This document shows positions 18,201 to 21,876 of a stretch of 21,876 nucleotides of DNA, piece after piece. The notes below the pieces were generated by a model, which searched no databases, was not told where the DNA came from, and saw nothing but the letters and a program-made list of their open reading frames with translations. This stretch comes from Ophiothrix spiculata (taxonomy: Eukaryota > Echinodermata > Ophiuroidea > Amphilepidida > Ophiotrichidae). The stretch is from assembly GCA_000969725.1 (NCBI GenBank), contig JXSR01S047003.1. The stretch is one strand, 5' to 3'. A program made the position numbers and the translations under genes. How positions within the stretch are numbered: the stretch's first letter is position 1; each line of letters starts with the position of its first letter.

Positions 18201-20601
18201 AATCATGAATGTAGGTTATAAAAGATTCTTTAATTTTTTTTGCAAAATTGTTTGATTGATATGGATTCTTTAATAATTTTTGGAAACGAGTTCCAAAGAA
18301 TGGGACCAGTTGAATTTTCATGAAAACTTACATATCGCTGTGATCTGTGGCGCCAGTGTTCTTCTTTTCCTTAGCTTTCACAAACGGCGTATCAGCAGCC
18401 TTCCTGACAAACTCATTCAGCGATGCAAAATCCACTTCTGCACCCATCTTTCTCTTGAGCAGCTTCAGAATTGAGGCGTGTAATCTGTAGTACATCTGAA
18501 AGGGTATACGGGGTGTTCAAAAAGTTAGTAGCCTAAAACGAGGTAAGCTAAGCAGTTTCTATTGACATGGTTCAAATAAATGCCTGCTCATGTTTTTATG
18601 CAGCAAAAACTTAAAATTTGCCAGTGAGATGTTTCCGAGAGTTGATTATTTACCCTGACAATTGAAAAAACAGCAAAACTTGACTGTCATTCACTGCCTT
18701 GTAGTCACTTTAAAATTTCTCTCACAGGTGCAAGACCAAACATTCTCCACAAAGAGAAGGTGTCAACACAAGAGAAAGGTTACCGTAATTTCAGGAATAT
18801 AAACCTCGGCTTATACGTTGATTTATGAACCTCGGCTTTTACGCTGTGCGGCTTCTTTTCCGGTGGTGCGGCTTATATCATGGGTGGCTTATATTCTAGA
18901 AATTACGGTACTTTTTCATACAACATCAAGGGAATAGGGCTGCTGATTTCAAAGCTGGCAGGGAGGAGGTGGATGTGGCAGTTCTTAACCTTTTTATTGA
19001 CCTTTAAAGCAAAATTCTAACTTTTGGTACTGCTAAATAAGTTTTCATTTTCATTTTCTATATCAAATAAAAAAAATAAATAAATAAAGCAAATATTTAC
19101 TTGAAACTTTCCATATATTTATCAATTAAGTTGAACTACATAACATGTTAGTAAAAACTGCACAGCTAGCTGGTCTCATTTTACATTGGACCACAAACTT
19201 ATTGAGCATCCCTCATATTACAAAATGGGAAATAACACAAACTATAGGTATGACACAAGCCTGGTATGACGGGACAGATATAAAATCACCTCAGTTCTCT
19301 ATAGACCCCCTTTTCAGAGTGAATCCTTTGTTCCTGAGCCTCCTGGTTCAGGAATCAGGGACACACACACACCCCTACCATAATAAAGAGGAGCGACCCC
19401 TGGACTAAGTAATCCTAAATATTATTTCTGACTGCACAATGAAAGAAAAGCCTGCAACATTACCTCAAGTGCTTCCAAGGATAAATCTGGTGGATTGTGG
19501 TATGCGATCTTCTTGGGATATTTGGCTTCATTCTCGTATAAATGATTAGCAGCCTGTCATGGGAAAATAAACATAGAAATCATTACAACTTTCATGGAAA
19601 GTATATATAGTATATAGGCGAGACTAAACAACCTCTCGCGAAATGCATGTACCAGCACCGCAGAGCTAGTTCCTCTGGGTGTGGAGATTCTGCAGTATAC
19701 ACTCATCTTCATAGCTCCGACCACACTTTTGAAAATAAAGATGTGGTAGTTTTGGACAAGGAATCCAGATGGTTTGGACGTGGGGTCAAGTAGGAAATCT
19801 ATGTAAAAAGTGAGCAACCTTCTTTAAATCAATGAGGGGGCCTACGTCATAACATTGCATGTTAGCTATCACGAAGATACCTAGACGGTTCAACAATTCA
19901 ACCCCGTCACGGGACGATGACCAGCTACCAATCGTCAACCAGATGGTCAGATGATGTGTTCAGGATTGAACGTGAAACGTTACCTCTCATCAAAAATAGT
20001 AAGTCCAGATGAATAGATTTATTGCTTTCTCGATTTTTGTTAACTACCTGGATGAATGACAACCTTCATAAACGAACTTTCATGGAAAATATATTTTTAC
20101 CAAAAATAAATTTTGCATTCTTCTTTCAATTATTGCACAGGCCTTACTGACTGAATAATATATTGCACAGGTGGAGTTTGAAGTCCAGAATTTGATCAAA
20201 ATGGTGTTGTGGGAACATCAATCTGGGATAATTGTGCTTCAATTTTCAATACTGAGTGTGATTAAATGTACATGGGACCAACAGCTTAATATCCCCTCCA
20301 AAGGACGACAATCTCTTATAAAGTATTTATATGAAGCCAACTCTTAATATATGCCAAATGAGGAGCAAAGTTTACCCCAGCCTCAAAAACTCACCTCCAA
20401 ATAGTGTTTGAGATACACTGCCGGGTCTGTGCGCTGTTTCTCAGCAACTTTTCCCAGCATGTATTCCACCAGCCATTCCTCCCCATCGTCACCTTCGCAT
20501 TCGCTAGCCTTCAGGAAACAGTGTCTGGCTAGTTCCAACATTTCCTTACGTTTTCCACGAAGCAACTTGATTGTCTCATCTGGTAAGCGTGGGTGTACAT
20601 C
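4719..20601 (-). CDS. CABIN1: CABIN1 (calcineurin-binding protein cabin-1 / Hir3-like), 3' eleven exons; 5' part outside window
   Basis: CABIN1 is a nuclear TPR scaffold. In vertebrates it belongs to the HIRA-UBN1-ASF1 complex that deposits histone H3.3, and it also binds calcineurin and represses MEF2; yeast Hir3 is its counterpart. Eleven exons (20395-20601, 19464-19553, 18332-18495, 17279-17445, 15843-16621, 14983-15276, 12361-12512, 11612-11740, 9812-10052, 8144-8221, 4719-6242) join with consistent phases into 1274 codons plus TAA, all with GT-AG borders. I recognise the family from several blocks that match vertebrate CABIN1 as I remember it, in the same order: [63 protein letters not shown] and GSFPWHM. 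The first exon here starts inside the protein at phase 0, so the N-terminal TPRs lie to the right of the window. Human CABIN1 is about 2220 residues, so roughly the C-terminal half is present. Odd points are the tandem exon copies, a 48-bp coding minisatellite and an unfamiliar C-terminus. Exact splice choices need transcripts. Confidence 0.93.
4848..5385. repeat. 48-bp coding minisatellite in the last CABIN1 exon
   Basis: About ten full and two degenerate 48-bp units, each containing GTAGCCATGGAAACAGACCT-like sequence on the minus strand, encode 16-residue repeats. Units differ by few substitutions and alternate between sub-types (PTST, PTSI, PTPT; SSIS, STIG, SSLG). This suggests higher-order duplication. 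Because the period is a multiple of three, the opposite strand is also open for 179 codons. Confidence 0.92.
6400..7319. mobile_element. 920-bp foldback element (near-perfect palindrome) flanked by TA
   Basis: The left arm (6400 to about 6844) and the right arm (about 6874 to 7319) are reverse complements with scattered mismatches over about 445 bp, around a 29-bp spacer. Ends are CACTAGCGGTTTAAAGTATT and its complement, with TA at 6398-6399 and 7320-7321. No transposase is encoded. This fits a Tc1/mariner-mobilised foldback MITE. Confidence 0.93.
7533..7571. repeat. AT-rich hairpin
   Basis: AACATACTACTAAAAT and its complement ATTTTAGTAGTATGTT are separated by 7 bases, a 16-bp perfect stem. 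Possibly a tiny MITE or solo ends of a larger element. Confidence 0.7.
7990..8124. mobile_element. Short MITE (TATAGGC ends) abutting a CABIN1 donor
   Basis: TATAGGCAAAAAAATAATTT on the left pairs with AATCATTTTTTGGCCTATA on the right. The core (GCAGGGCCCTATTGTTTG) recurs at about 17005-17100 and 17145-17235. The element ends 19 bp below the donor of the exon at 8144-8221. Confidence 0.8.
8144..8221 (-). CDS. CABIN1: CABIN1 exon (residues 742-767)
   Basis: A 78-nt, phase-0 exon with TTTCTCCAG acceptor and GTATGG donor. It encodes [20 protein letters not shown] followed by VNKMPQ, matching vertebrate EEAALEQAVKFCQVH. Inverted-repeat elements crowd it closely on both sides (7990-8124 and 8241-8449), leaving only about 20 bp of unique intron on each side. 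Confidence 0.92.
8241..8449. mobile_element. MITE with CGCGAA-rich ends, flanked by TA
   Basis: Diverged terminal inverted repeats of about 55 bp (left CCGCAAACGGGGTTATTTTA, right TATTCCCATTTACAG) with TA at 8239-8240 and 8450-8451. The interior is rich in TTCGCGAA-type words. It starts 19 bp upstream of the exon at 8144-8221, near the branch-point region. Confidence 0.75.
8451..8720. repeat. Two tandem 134-bp units
   Basis: The segment starting ATCTGA at 8451 and containing GGACAGTCATCAAAATACAA recurs 134 bp later, with about a dozen substitutions and an insertion. No coding content. Confidence 0.85.
9325..9445 (-). pseudogene. Tandem partial copy 3 of the CABIN1 exon, 11-bp deletion
   Basis: This copy matches the same exon segment but is 121 nt, 11 bp shorter near its end, which breaks the frame (GAG GCC TAA). 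The donor position reads GCAAGG instead of GTAAGA. After it the similarity to the repeat unit stops. A degraded outermost copy. Confidence 0.8.
9480..9611 (-). pseudogene. Tandem partial copy 2 of the CABIN1 exon, intact in frame
   Basis: The 132 nt keep an open 44-codon frame ([15 protein letters not shown] through YKAYKGTQ) and a GTAAGA donor. The only upstream AG is ATTAAG, with no clear polypyrimidine tract. If it were spliced after the parent exon it would add 44 residues in frame. It is labelled pseudogene because use is unproven; an alternative exon is possible. Confidence 0.65.
9646..9777 (-). pseudogene. Tandem partial copy 1 of the CABIN1 exon, with in-frame TAG
   Basis: The 132 nt match the last 44 codons of the exon at 9812-10052 and keep a GTAAGA donor. 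The codon after KVW is TAG, so inclusion would truncate the protein. It is preceded by 34 bp of duplicated intron ending ATTAAG. Treated as a non-coding exon relic. Confidence 0.8.
9812..10052 (-). CDS. CABIN1: CABIN1 exon, parent of the tandem partial copies (residues 661-741)
   Basis: A 241-nt exon with acceptor ACAATAG and donor GTAAGA. Its first base completes Lys661 and it ends at phase 0. The first part ([20 protein letters not shown]) matches vertebrate KKYLRDADRQVLAQRAFIL. The last 44 codons (698-741: [39 protein letters not shown]) correspond to the vertebrate [25 protein letters not shown] region. Those 44 codons and 34 bp of intron are the unit duplicated at 9325-9811. This copy is taken as the coding one because only it has the upstream half and a normal acceptor. 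Confidence 0.92.
10053..11611 (-). other. CABIN1 intron, mostly unrecognised
   Basis: A 1559-bp intron. An inverted-repeat element lies at 10110-10256. A-rich low-complexity DNA occurs at 10900-10950. No exon or gene is seen in the rest. Confidence 0.6.
10110..10256. mobile_element. Inverted-repeat element, about 147 bp
   Basis: CAATTCTGGTTCATCCTTCA near 10112 pairs with the complement of CGAAGGAAACACCAGAATT near 10234-10252. The pairing continues inward through CATGTAAGA and CATGA-CTAG. No clear target duplication. Confidence 0.65.
11612..11740 (-). CDS. CABIN1: CABIN1 exon with GSFPWHM block (residues 618-661)
   Basis: A 129-nt exon with acceptor ATTTCAG and donor GTAAGT. It completes the split Arg codon and leaves AA of a Lys codon. 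It encodes [20 protein letters not shown] and [22 protein letters not shown], matching vertebrate PGSFAWHMNRSIVLLLKVL and RTPDQGKKYL. The residues are amphipathic and helical. Phase agreement with both neighbours supports the boundaries. Confidence 0.94.
11741..12360 (-). other. CABIN1 intron with a short MITE
   Basis: A 620-bp intron. It carries the inverted-repeat element at 11927-12134 and a short direct repeat, GCACAATGTAGTGATTTTAG, at 12243 and again at 12282 (39-bp period). Nothing else is recognised. Confidence 0.65.
11927..12134. mobile_element. MITE with about 48-bp terminal inverted repeats
   Basis: GGCTCCAATTAGCGTAACGT on the left is the near-complement of the right end (ACGTTACATTAATTGGGGCC). 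The pairing extends through GTGGACA-AAACGAGG. No coding capacity. Confidence 0.85.
12361..12512 (-). CDS. CABIN1: CABIN1 exon with GIWRIP block (residues 568-618)
   Basis: A 152-nt exon: acceptor CTTACAG, donor GTAAG, entering at phase 0 and leaving AG of an Arg codon. It encodes [11 protein letters not shown], then [16 protein letters not shown] and [13 protein letters not shown]. All three pieces correspond to the vertebrate order NLQWARDVLLG, IPWQQLQHMPAQGLF and GIWRIPVDEIDRPG. This part follows the TPR core in the scaffold. It is separated from the TPR exon by a 2.5-kb intron full of repeats. Confidence 0.94.
12770..13105 (+). mobile_element. Probable LINE 3' end with (TTATG)n tail
   Basis: The stretch has hairpins (CCTTCCTCCCA at 12870 pairing with GGGAGGAAGG at 12911) and a GACAAGCCTTTGGCTT block. 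It ends with AATAAATAAA and four TTATG units at 13085-13104. This layout is typical of CR1/L2-type LINE tails, but no reverse transcriptase coding remains. Confidence 0.4.
13391..13619. mobile_element. hAT-type MITE with perfect 8-bp target duplication
   Basis: Ends CAGGGTTGTCAC and GTGACAACCCTG flank 229 bp. ACCACCGA occurs at 13383-13390 and again at 13620-13627, the 8-bp duplication expected for hAT transposases. The interior has four GTGCCGGGT-like or related words and no open frame. Confidence 0.92.
14199..14446. mobile_element. Inverted-repeat element, about 248 bp
   Basis: ACATATGTGATGACTCAACC (14199) with the following GGGGGACTTTGC pairs with the right-arm segment GCAAAGTCCCCCC to CCATCACATATT (14411-14446). 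No target duplication was identified. Confidence 0.7.
14983..15276 (-). CDS. CABIN1: CABIN1 exon with C-terminal TPR (residues 470-567)
   Basis: A 294-nt exon, phase 0 on both sides (CATACAG acceptor, GTGAGT donor). The first 60 residues are an acidic, Thr/Ser-rich linker including [13 protein letters not shown]. The last 37 are a TPR helix pair, [20 protein letters not shown] followed by [17 protein letters not shown]. The [12 protein letters not shown] core is shared with vertebrate CABIN1 and is the strongest family marker in the window. The next exon continues directly with [11 protein letters not shown], as in vertebrates. Confidence 0.95.
15277..15842 (-). other. CABIN1 intron without recognised elements
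   Basis: A 566-bp AT-rich intron with two small hairpins near 15490-15540 (GCTCCAAAATTGGAGC; AAAACC/GGTTTT) and an A run at 15800-15814. That A run is a T tract on the coding strand, 28 bases and more inside the intron from the donor of the exon at 15843-16621. No repeats with paired ends. Confidence 0.6.
15843..16621 (-). CDS. CABIN1: CABIN1 exon, acidic disordered linker with two SUMO-interaction-like motifs (residues 210-469)
   Basis: A 779-nt exon entered at the second codon base after CCATACAG and left at phase 0 before GTAAAT. It encodes about 260 residues rich in Ser, Glu, Asp, Gln and Lys with no globular domain I can see. Vertebrate CABIN1 also has a poorly conserved Ser/Pro/Glu-rich region at this place, between the DHDYVK block and the [15 protein letters not shown]. 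Two hydrophobic cores flanked by Asp/Ser acidic runs stand out: [10 protein letters not shown] (residues 356-365, bases 16155-16184) and [12 protein letters not shown] (residues 414-425, bases 15975-16010). Both match the SUMO-interaction motif pattern, including phospho-SIM-type serines. Lys-rich stretches lie between and after them. No alternative frame has comparable support. Confidence 0.9.
16622..17278 (-). other. CABIN1 intron with repeat fragments
   Basis: A 657-bp intron. At 16658 GAGGGGCATTCAGTAAGTTT resembles a single mariner-type end with no partner. A perfect AT palindrome of 26 bp is centred on AAGCTT at 16919-16944. Two diverged relatives of the 7990-8124 MITE core lie at about 17005-17100 and 17145-17235. 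Confidence 0.6.
17005..17235. repeat. Two diverged fragments related to the 7990-8124 MITE
   Basis: GCAGGGCCCATTACTTGTAC (17033) and GTGCATGGTCCTATTGTTTG (17153) match the MITE core, the latter followed by CAATTGTCCAATAAAT as in the copy at 7990-8124. Adjacent but degraded copies. Confidence 0.65.
17279..17445 (-). CDS. CABIN1: CABIN1 exon with basic cluster (residues 154-210)
   Basis: This 167-nt exon starts with one base that completes an ATG codon and ends with one base before GTAAGCC. Its acceptor is CACATAG. It encodes a Ser-rich stretch followed by [16 protein letters not shown]. The DHDYVK core matches vertebrate CABIN1 (IDHDYVKCKK). The run K193-R200 (KKKKTKKR) is a candidate monopartite nuclear localisation signal. 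It is more basic than the human segment as I remember it, and its function here is inferred. Confidence 0.9.
17588..17845. mobile_element. AGGCC-ended, GACC-rich MITE, 258 bp
   Basis: Terminal inverted repeats AGGCCAAGAAAAAAATTGTT...GTTGCCCTCA and their complement end in GGCCT, with TA at 17586-17587 and 17846-17847. Inside each end are GACCGACC-type words (CCGACCGACCGACTC near the right end). Confidence 0.9.
17981..18322 (-). mobile_element. 5'-truncated LINE 3' end (CR1/L2/Jockey-like)
   Basis: On the minus strand the frame from about 18316 to the TAA at 18199-18201 reads [19 protein letters not shown], then [12 protein letters not shown]. This is the characteristic GPxLWNxLPxxIK...F-K-KLK C-terminus of non-LTR reverse transcriptases. 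An A-rich 3' UTR follows and ends in two TTACTGA-type units, as in CR1/L2 tails. The copy is truncated right beside the donor of the exon at 18332-18495. Confidence 0.75.
18332..18495 (-). CDS. CABIN1: CABIN1 exon (residues 100-154)
   Basis: A 164-nt exon that enters at phase 0 (CTTTCAG then ATG) and leaves two bases (AT) before a GTAAGT donor. The methionine is an internal residue, not a start: the block [12 protein letters not shown] continues directly from the preceding exon, as in vertebrate CABIN1 ([12 protein letters not shown]). It then encodes [20 protein letters not shown], matching the vertebrate NFMKEAAEGPFARGEEK region. A LINE 3' fragment begins within about 15 bases downstream of the donor. 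Confidence 0.92.
18496..19463 (-). other. CABIN1 intron with a short MITE
   Basis: A 968-bp intron. It has CGGGGTGTTCAAAAAGTTAG at 18510, a mariner-like single end, and the MITE at 18781-18910. It also has an AAATAAATAAATAAA tract near 19070-19087 and a TTCCTGA/TCAGGAA hairpin at about 19329-19352. No exon was seen. Confidence 0.6.
18781..18910. mobile_element. MITE with TACCGTAATTTC ends, 130 bp
   Basis: TACCGTAATTTCAGGAATAT and its near-complement at 18891-18910 enclose copies of CGGCTTATA/CGGCTTTTA words. The outer TA on both sides fits a TA target duplication. The family type is common across animals. Confidence 0.85.
19464..19553 (-). CDS. CABIN1: CABIN1 exon (residues 70-99)
   Basis: A 90-nt, phase-0 exon encoding 30 residues. 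It has an ATGACAG acceptor and a GTAATG donor. It carries [20 protein letters not shown] and ends in ALE. This corresponds to the vertebrate EEAARYPKKIHYHNPPEL block, one of the best conserved CABIN1 signatures. Despite its small size, the combination of homology, open frame and both splice sites makes the call secure. Confidence 0.93.
19554..20394 (-). other. CABIN1 intron, nothing recognised
   Basis: An 841-bp intron. The words ACTTTCATGGAAA (19589 and 20078) and ATATTGCACAGG occur more than once or with near-copies, but no paired ends, RNA gene or exon could be supported. Confidence 0.5.
20395..20601 (-). CDS. CABIN1: CABIN1 exon, TPR-scaffold segment (window residues 1-69)
   Basis: This 207-nt exon is phase 0 at both ends. 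Its acceptor on the minus strand reads TTTTTAG before GAT, and its donor is GTGAG after GAG. It encodes a helical stretch with [18 protein letters not shown], then [22 protein letters not shown] and VYLKHYLE. These align well with the vertebrate CABIN1 block where an AKHCF helix is followed by [16 protein letters not shown]. In the family this is part of the helical TPR-like scaffold used for complex assembly. No preceding exon could be recognised between 20602 and 21876, so the preceding intron is at least 1.27 kb. Confidence 0.93.
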
Positions 20602-21876
20602 CTAAAAATATGTAATTGACAAAATTCAATTGGACGTTAATAATGAAAGAATAAACATTTAAAGTGTGTGATCCATCAGGTTGTTTTGACTCCTACTTTC
20701 TCCAATCAGGCATTAAACTCCATGTCATAAGTTCCTACCCATTTTTTACGTGCTTGCAGATGAATTAATTTTTCTGATAAATTTCAATTTTGGCACACCA
20801 ACCAAGTCTCATTGATTTGAAGTCGGAATGTATAAAATTCGCCAACAAGCGACATTGATTTGCAAAGAATGGTTGATTTAAAAAAAACTATGCCTGAATT
20901 CAATTCTTGCTAATTCATGAACGACACACTAAGTGTACAACCCCACACACCATGAATACACACCACTAGTAGCCGGTATCAATAACACTAGGATTCGCTC
21001 CACAGCGTAGGCTATTCAATTTCAACGTAACGGCACATGATAGCATATTATTGACCCGTTTCATTCCATACAACAGTAACTACTGGCCCTGTACTCATTT
21101 GGTATTGATGATGGCTCTCTGCGTGTAATTGATCAATTTACAAGAAATGAATTCAGAGGTAGTTTTTTTAAAAATCAATCATTCTATGCAAATTGATGCT
21201 GCTTGATAAGGCCAAAAAAAAATTGTTTGGTTGCCCTCCACCGACCGACCCTATTTTTCAGCCCGACCCAAACTTTTTTTTTATTGATTTTTTTTTTCAA
21301 AAAAAATATGCAAAACTTACCGAAAACTACAAAAAAATGTTATATTTTTCGATATTCAACTCTCAAAATGTTTAAGATGTCCCAAATTACTACAAGAAGT
21401 ATTTGATTGTTTTGATTTGGATGTCGCGGGGGAAGTTGTGAAGGCTGGAGCGGCCGATCAACCTAGCAGTACGTGGAAGAGTATTAAAAAAAAAGAACCC
21501 GACCGACCGACCCTCTCTGAAAAAAGCTCTGGAGGGCAACCAAACAATTTTTTTTTTGGCCTAATGAACATGATACATTCCGACTACAAATCGATGAGAT
21601 TTTGTTTGCGTGCCAAAAATTATCAGAAAAACATTAACTTAATTCATCTGTAGGCATGTAGAAATCATGGGTAGGAACCTATGACGTGGAGTTTATTATT
21701 TGACATGCATATTGGGCCACCCTGTATAACCTTACCCTGACAATGTTCCATAATAAAAAATAAGCCCTAAGGGAATTATTGGATTTGGCAGTCTTCATAT
21801 TCTTCATTCAATCCAAAATCAAAAATGTTTCATAAAAAGTGGGGAGACGGAAGTAGGTTCTTCATGACTGGTTTTC
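20602..21876 (-). other. Intron upstream of the first visible CABIN1 exon
   Basis: The stretch contains the 354-bp MITE (21209-21562). Near 21714-21727, GGGCCACCCTGTA resembles one end of a mariner-type element with no partner in view. No upstream CABIN1 exon was recognised on the minus strand. Confidence 0.5.
21209..21562. mobile_element. AGGCC-ended, GACC-rich MITE, 354 bp
   Basis: Ends AGGCCAAAAAAAAATTGTTT and its complement, then GGTTGCCCTCCA / TGGAGGGCAACC and CCGACCGACCC tracts near both ends. The left flank is TA (21207-21208), the right flank AA. Same family as 17588-17845 and the partial copy at 1-92. No transposase frame. Confidence 0.92.

Larger units (their letters stand above)
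17446..18331 (-). other. CABIN1 intron with GACC-rich MITE and LINE tail
   Basis: An 886-bp intron holding the MITE at 17588-17845 and the LINE 3' fragment at 17981-18322. The stretch 17846-17980 has no recognised content. Confidence 0.7.

Noticed and set aside
21714..21727. Mariner-type end GGGCCACCCTGTA as a full element
   Set aside because: Only one end is visible. No partner inverted repeat was found within the window.

Overview
The window looks like nuclear DNA from an animal, most likely a marine invertebrate. It is AT-rich and intron-rich, has GT-AG splice sites, and is full of short inverted-repeat transposons, a tRNA-headed SINE and LINE tails. The only gene I can support lies on the minus strand: the 3' half of CABIN1 (calcineurin-binding protein cabin-1, the animal counterpart of yeast Hir3). 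The retained sequence resembles the vertebrate protein, and the SINE core resembles those I associate with non-vertebrate deuterostomes. An echinoderm, hemichordate or similar is therefore my best guess, but the lineage is an inference.

Gene layout, reading leftwards from the right edge. Eleven coding exons fall at 20395-20601, 19464-19553, 18332-18495, 17279-17445, 15843-16621, 14983-15276, 12361-12512, 11612-11740, 9812-10052, 8144-8221 and 4719-6242. Joined, they give 3825 nt, one open frame of 1274 codons plus a TAA stop. All intron phases agree, and every junction is GT-AG. The 5' part of the gene lies beyond base 21876. The joined protein has the conserved TPR-rich scaffold segments, a long acidic disordered linker with two SUMO-interaction-like motifs, a TPR with the [12 protein letters not shown] core, the GIWRIP and GSFPWHM blocks, a helical segment, and a long Ser/Thr-rich tail containing a 16-residue tandem repeat. 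CABIN1 is known as a subunit of the HIRA/UBN1/ASF1 H3.3 chaperone complex and as a calcineurin/MEF2 regulator in vertebrates.

Special structure. Part of the 241-bp exon at 9812-10052, plus 34 bp of the following intron, is repeated three more times in tandem (166-bp period). One copy is intact in frame, one has an in-frame stop, and one has an 11-bp deletion. The last intron holds a 920-bp near-perfect palindrome (6400-7319) flanked by TA. Introns and the 3' flank hold at least ten other inverted-repeat elements. One is hAT-like with a perfect 8-bp target duplication (13391-13619). Three are copies of an AGGCC-ended, GACC-rich family (1-92, 17588-17845, 21209-21562). A LINE 3' end lies next to the splice donor of the exon at 18332-18495.

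The left 4.7 kb is the 3' flank and intergenic DNA. It holds the SINE, four inverted-repeat elements and two poly-G runs, with no gene I can support. I did not find an undescribed molecular machine. The most notable points are the exon triplication, the paired SUMO-interaction motifs and the coding minisatellite.
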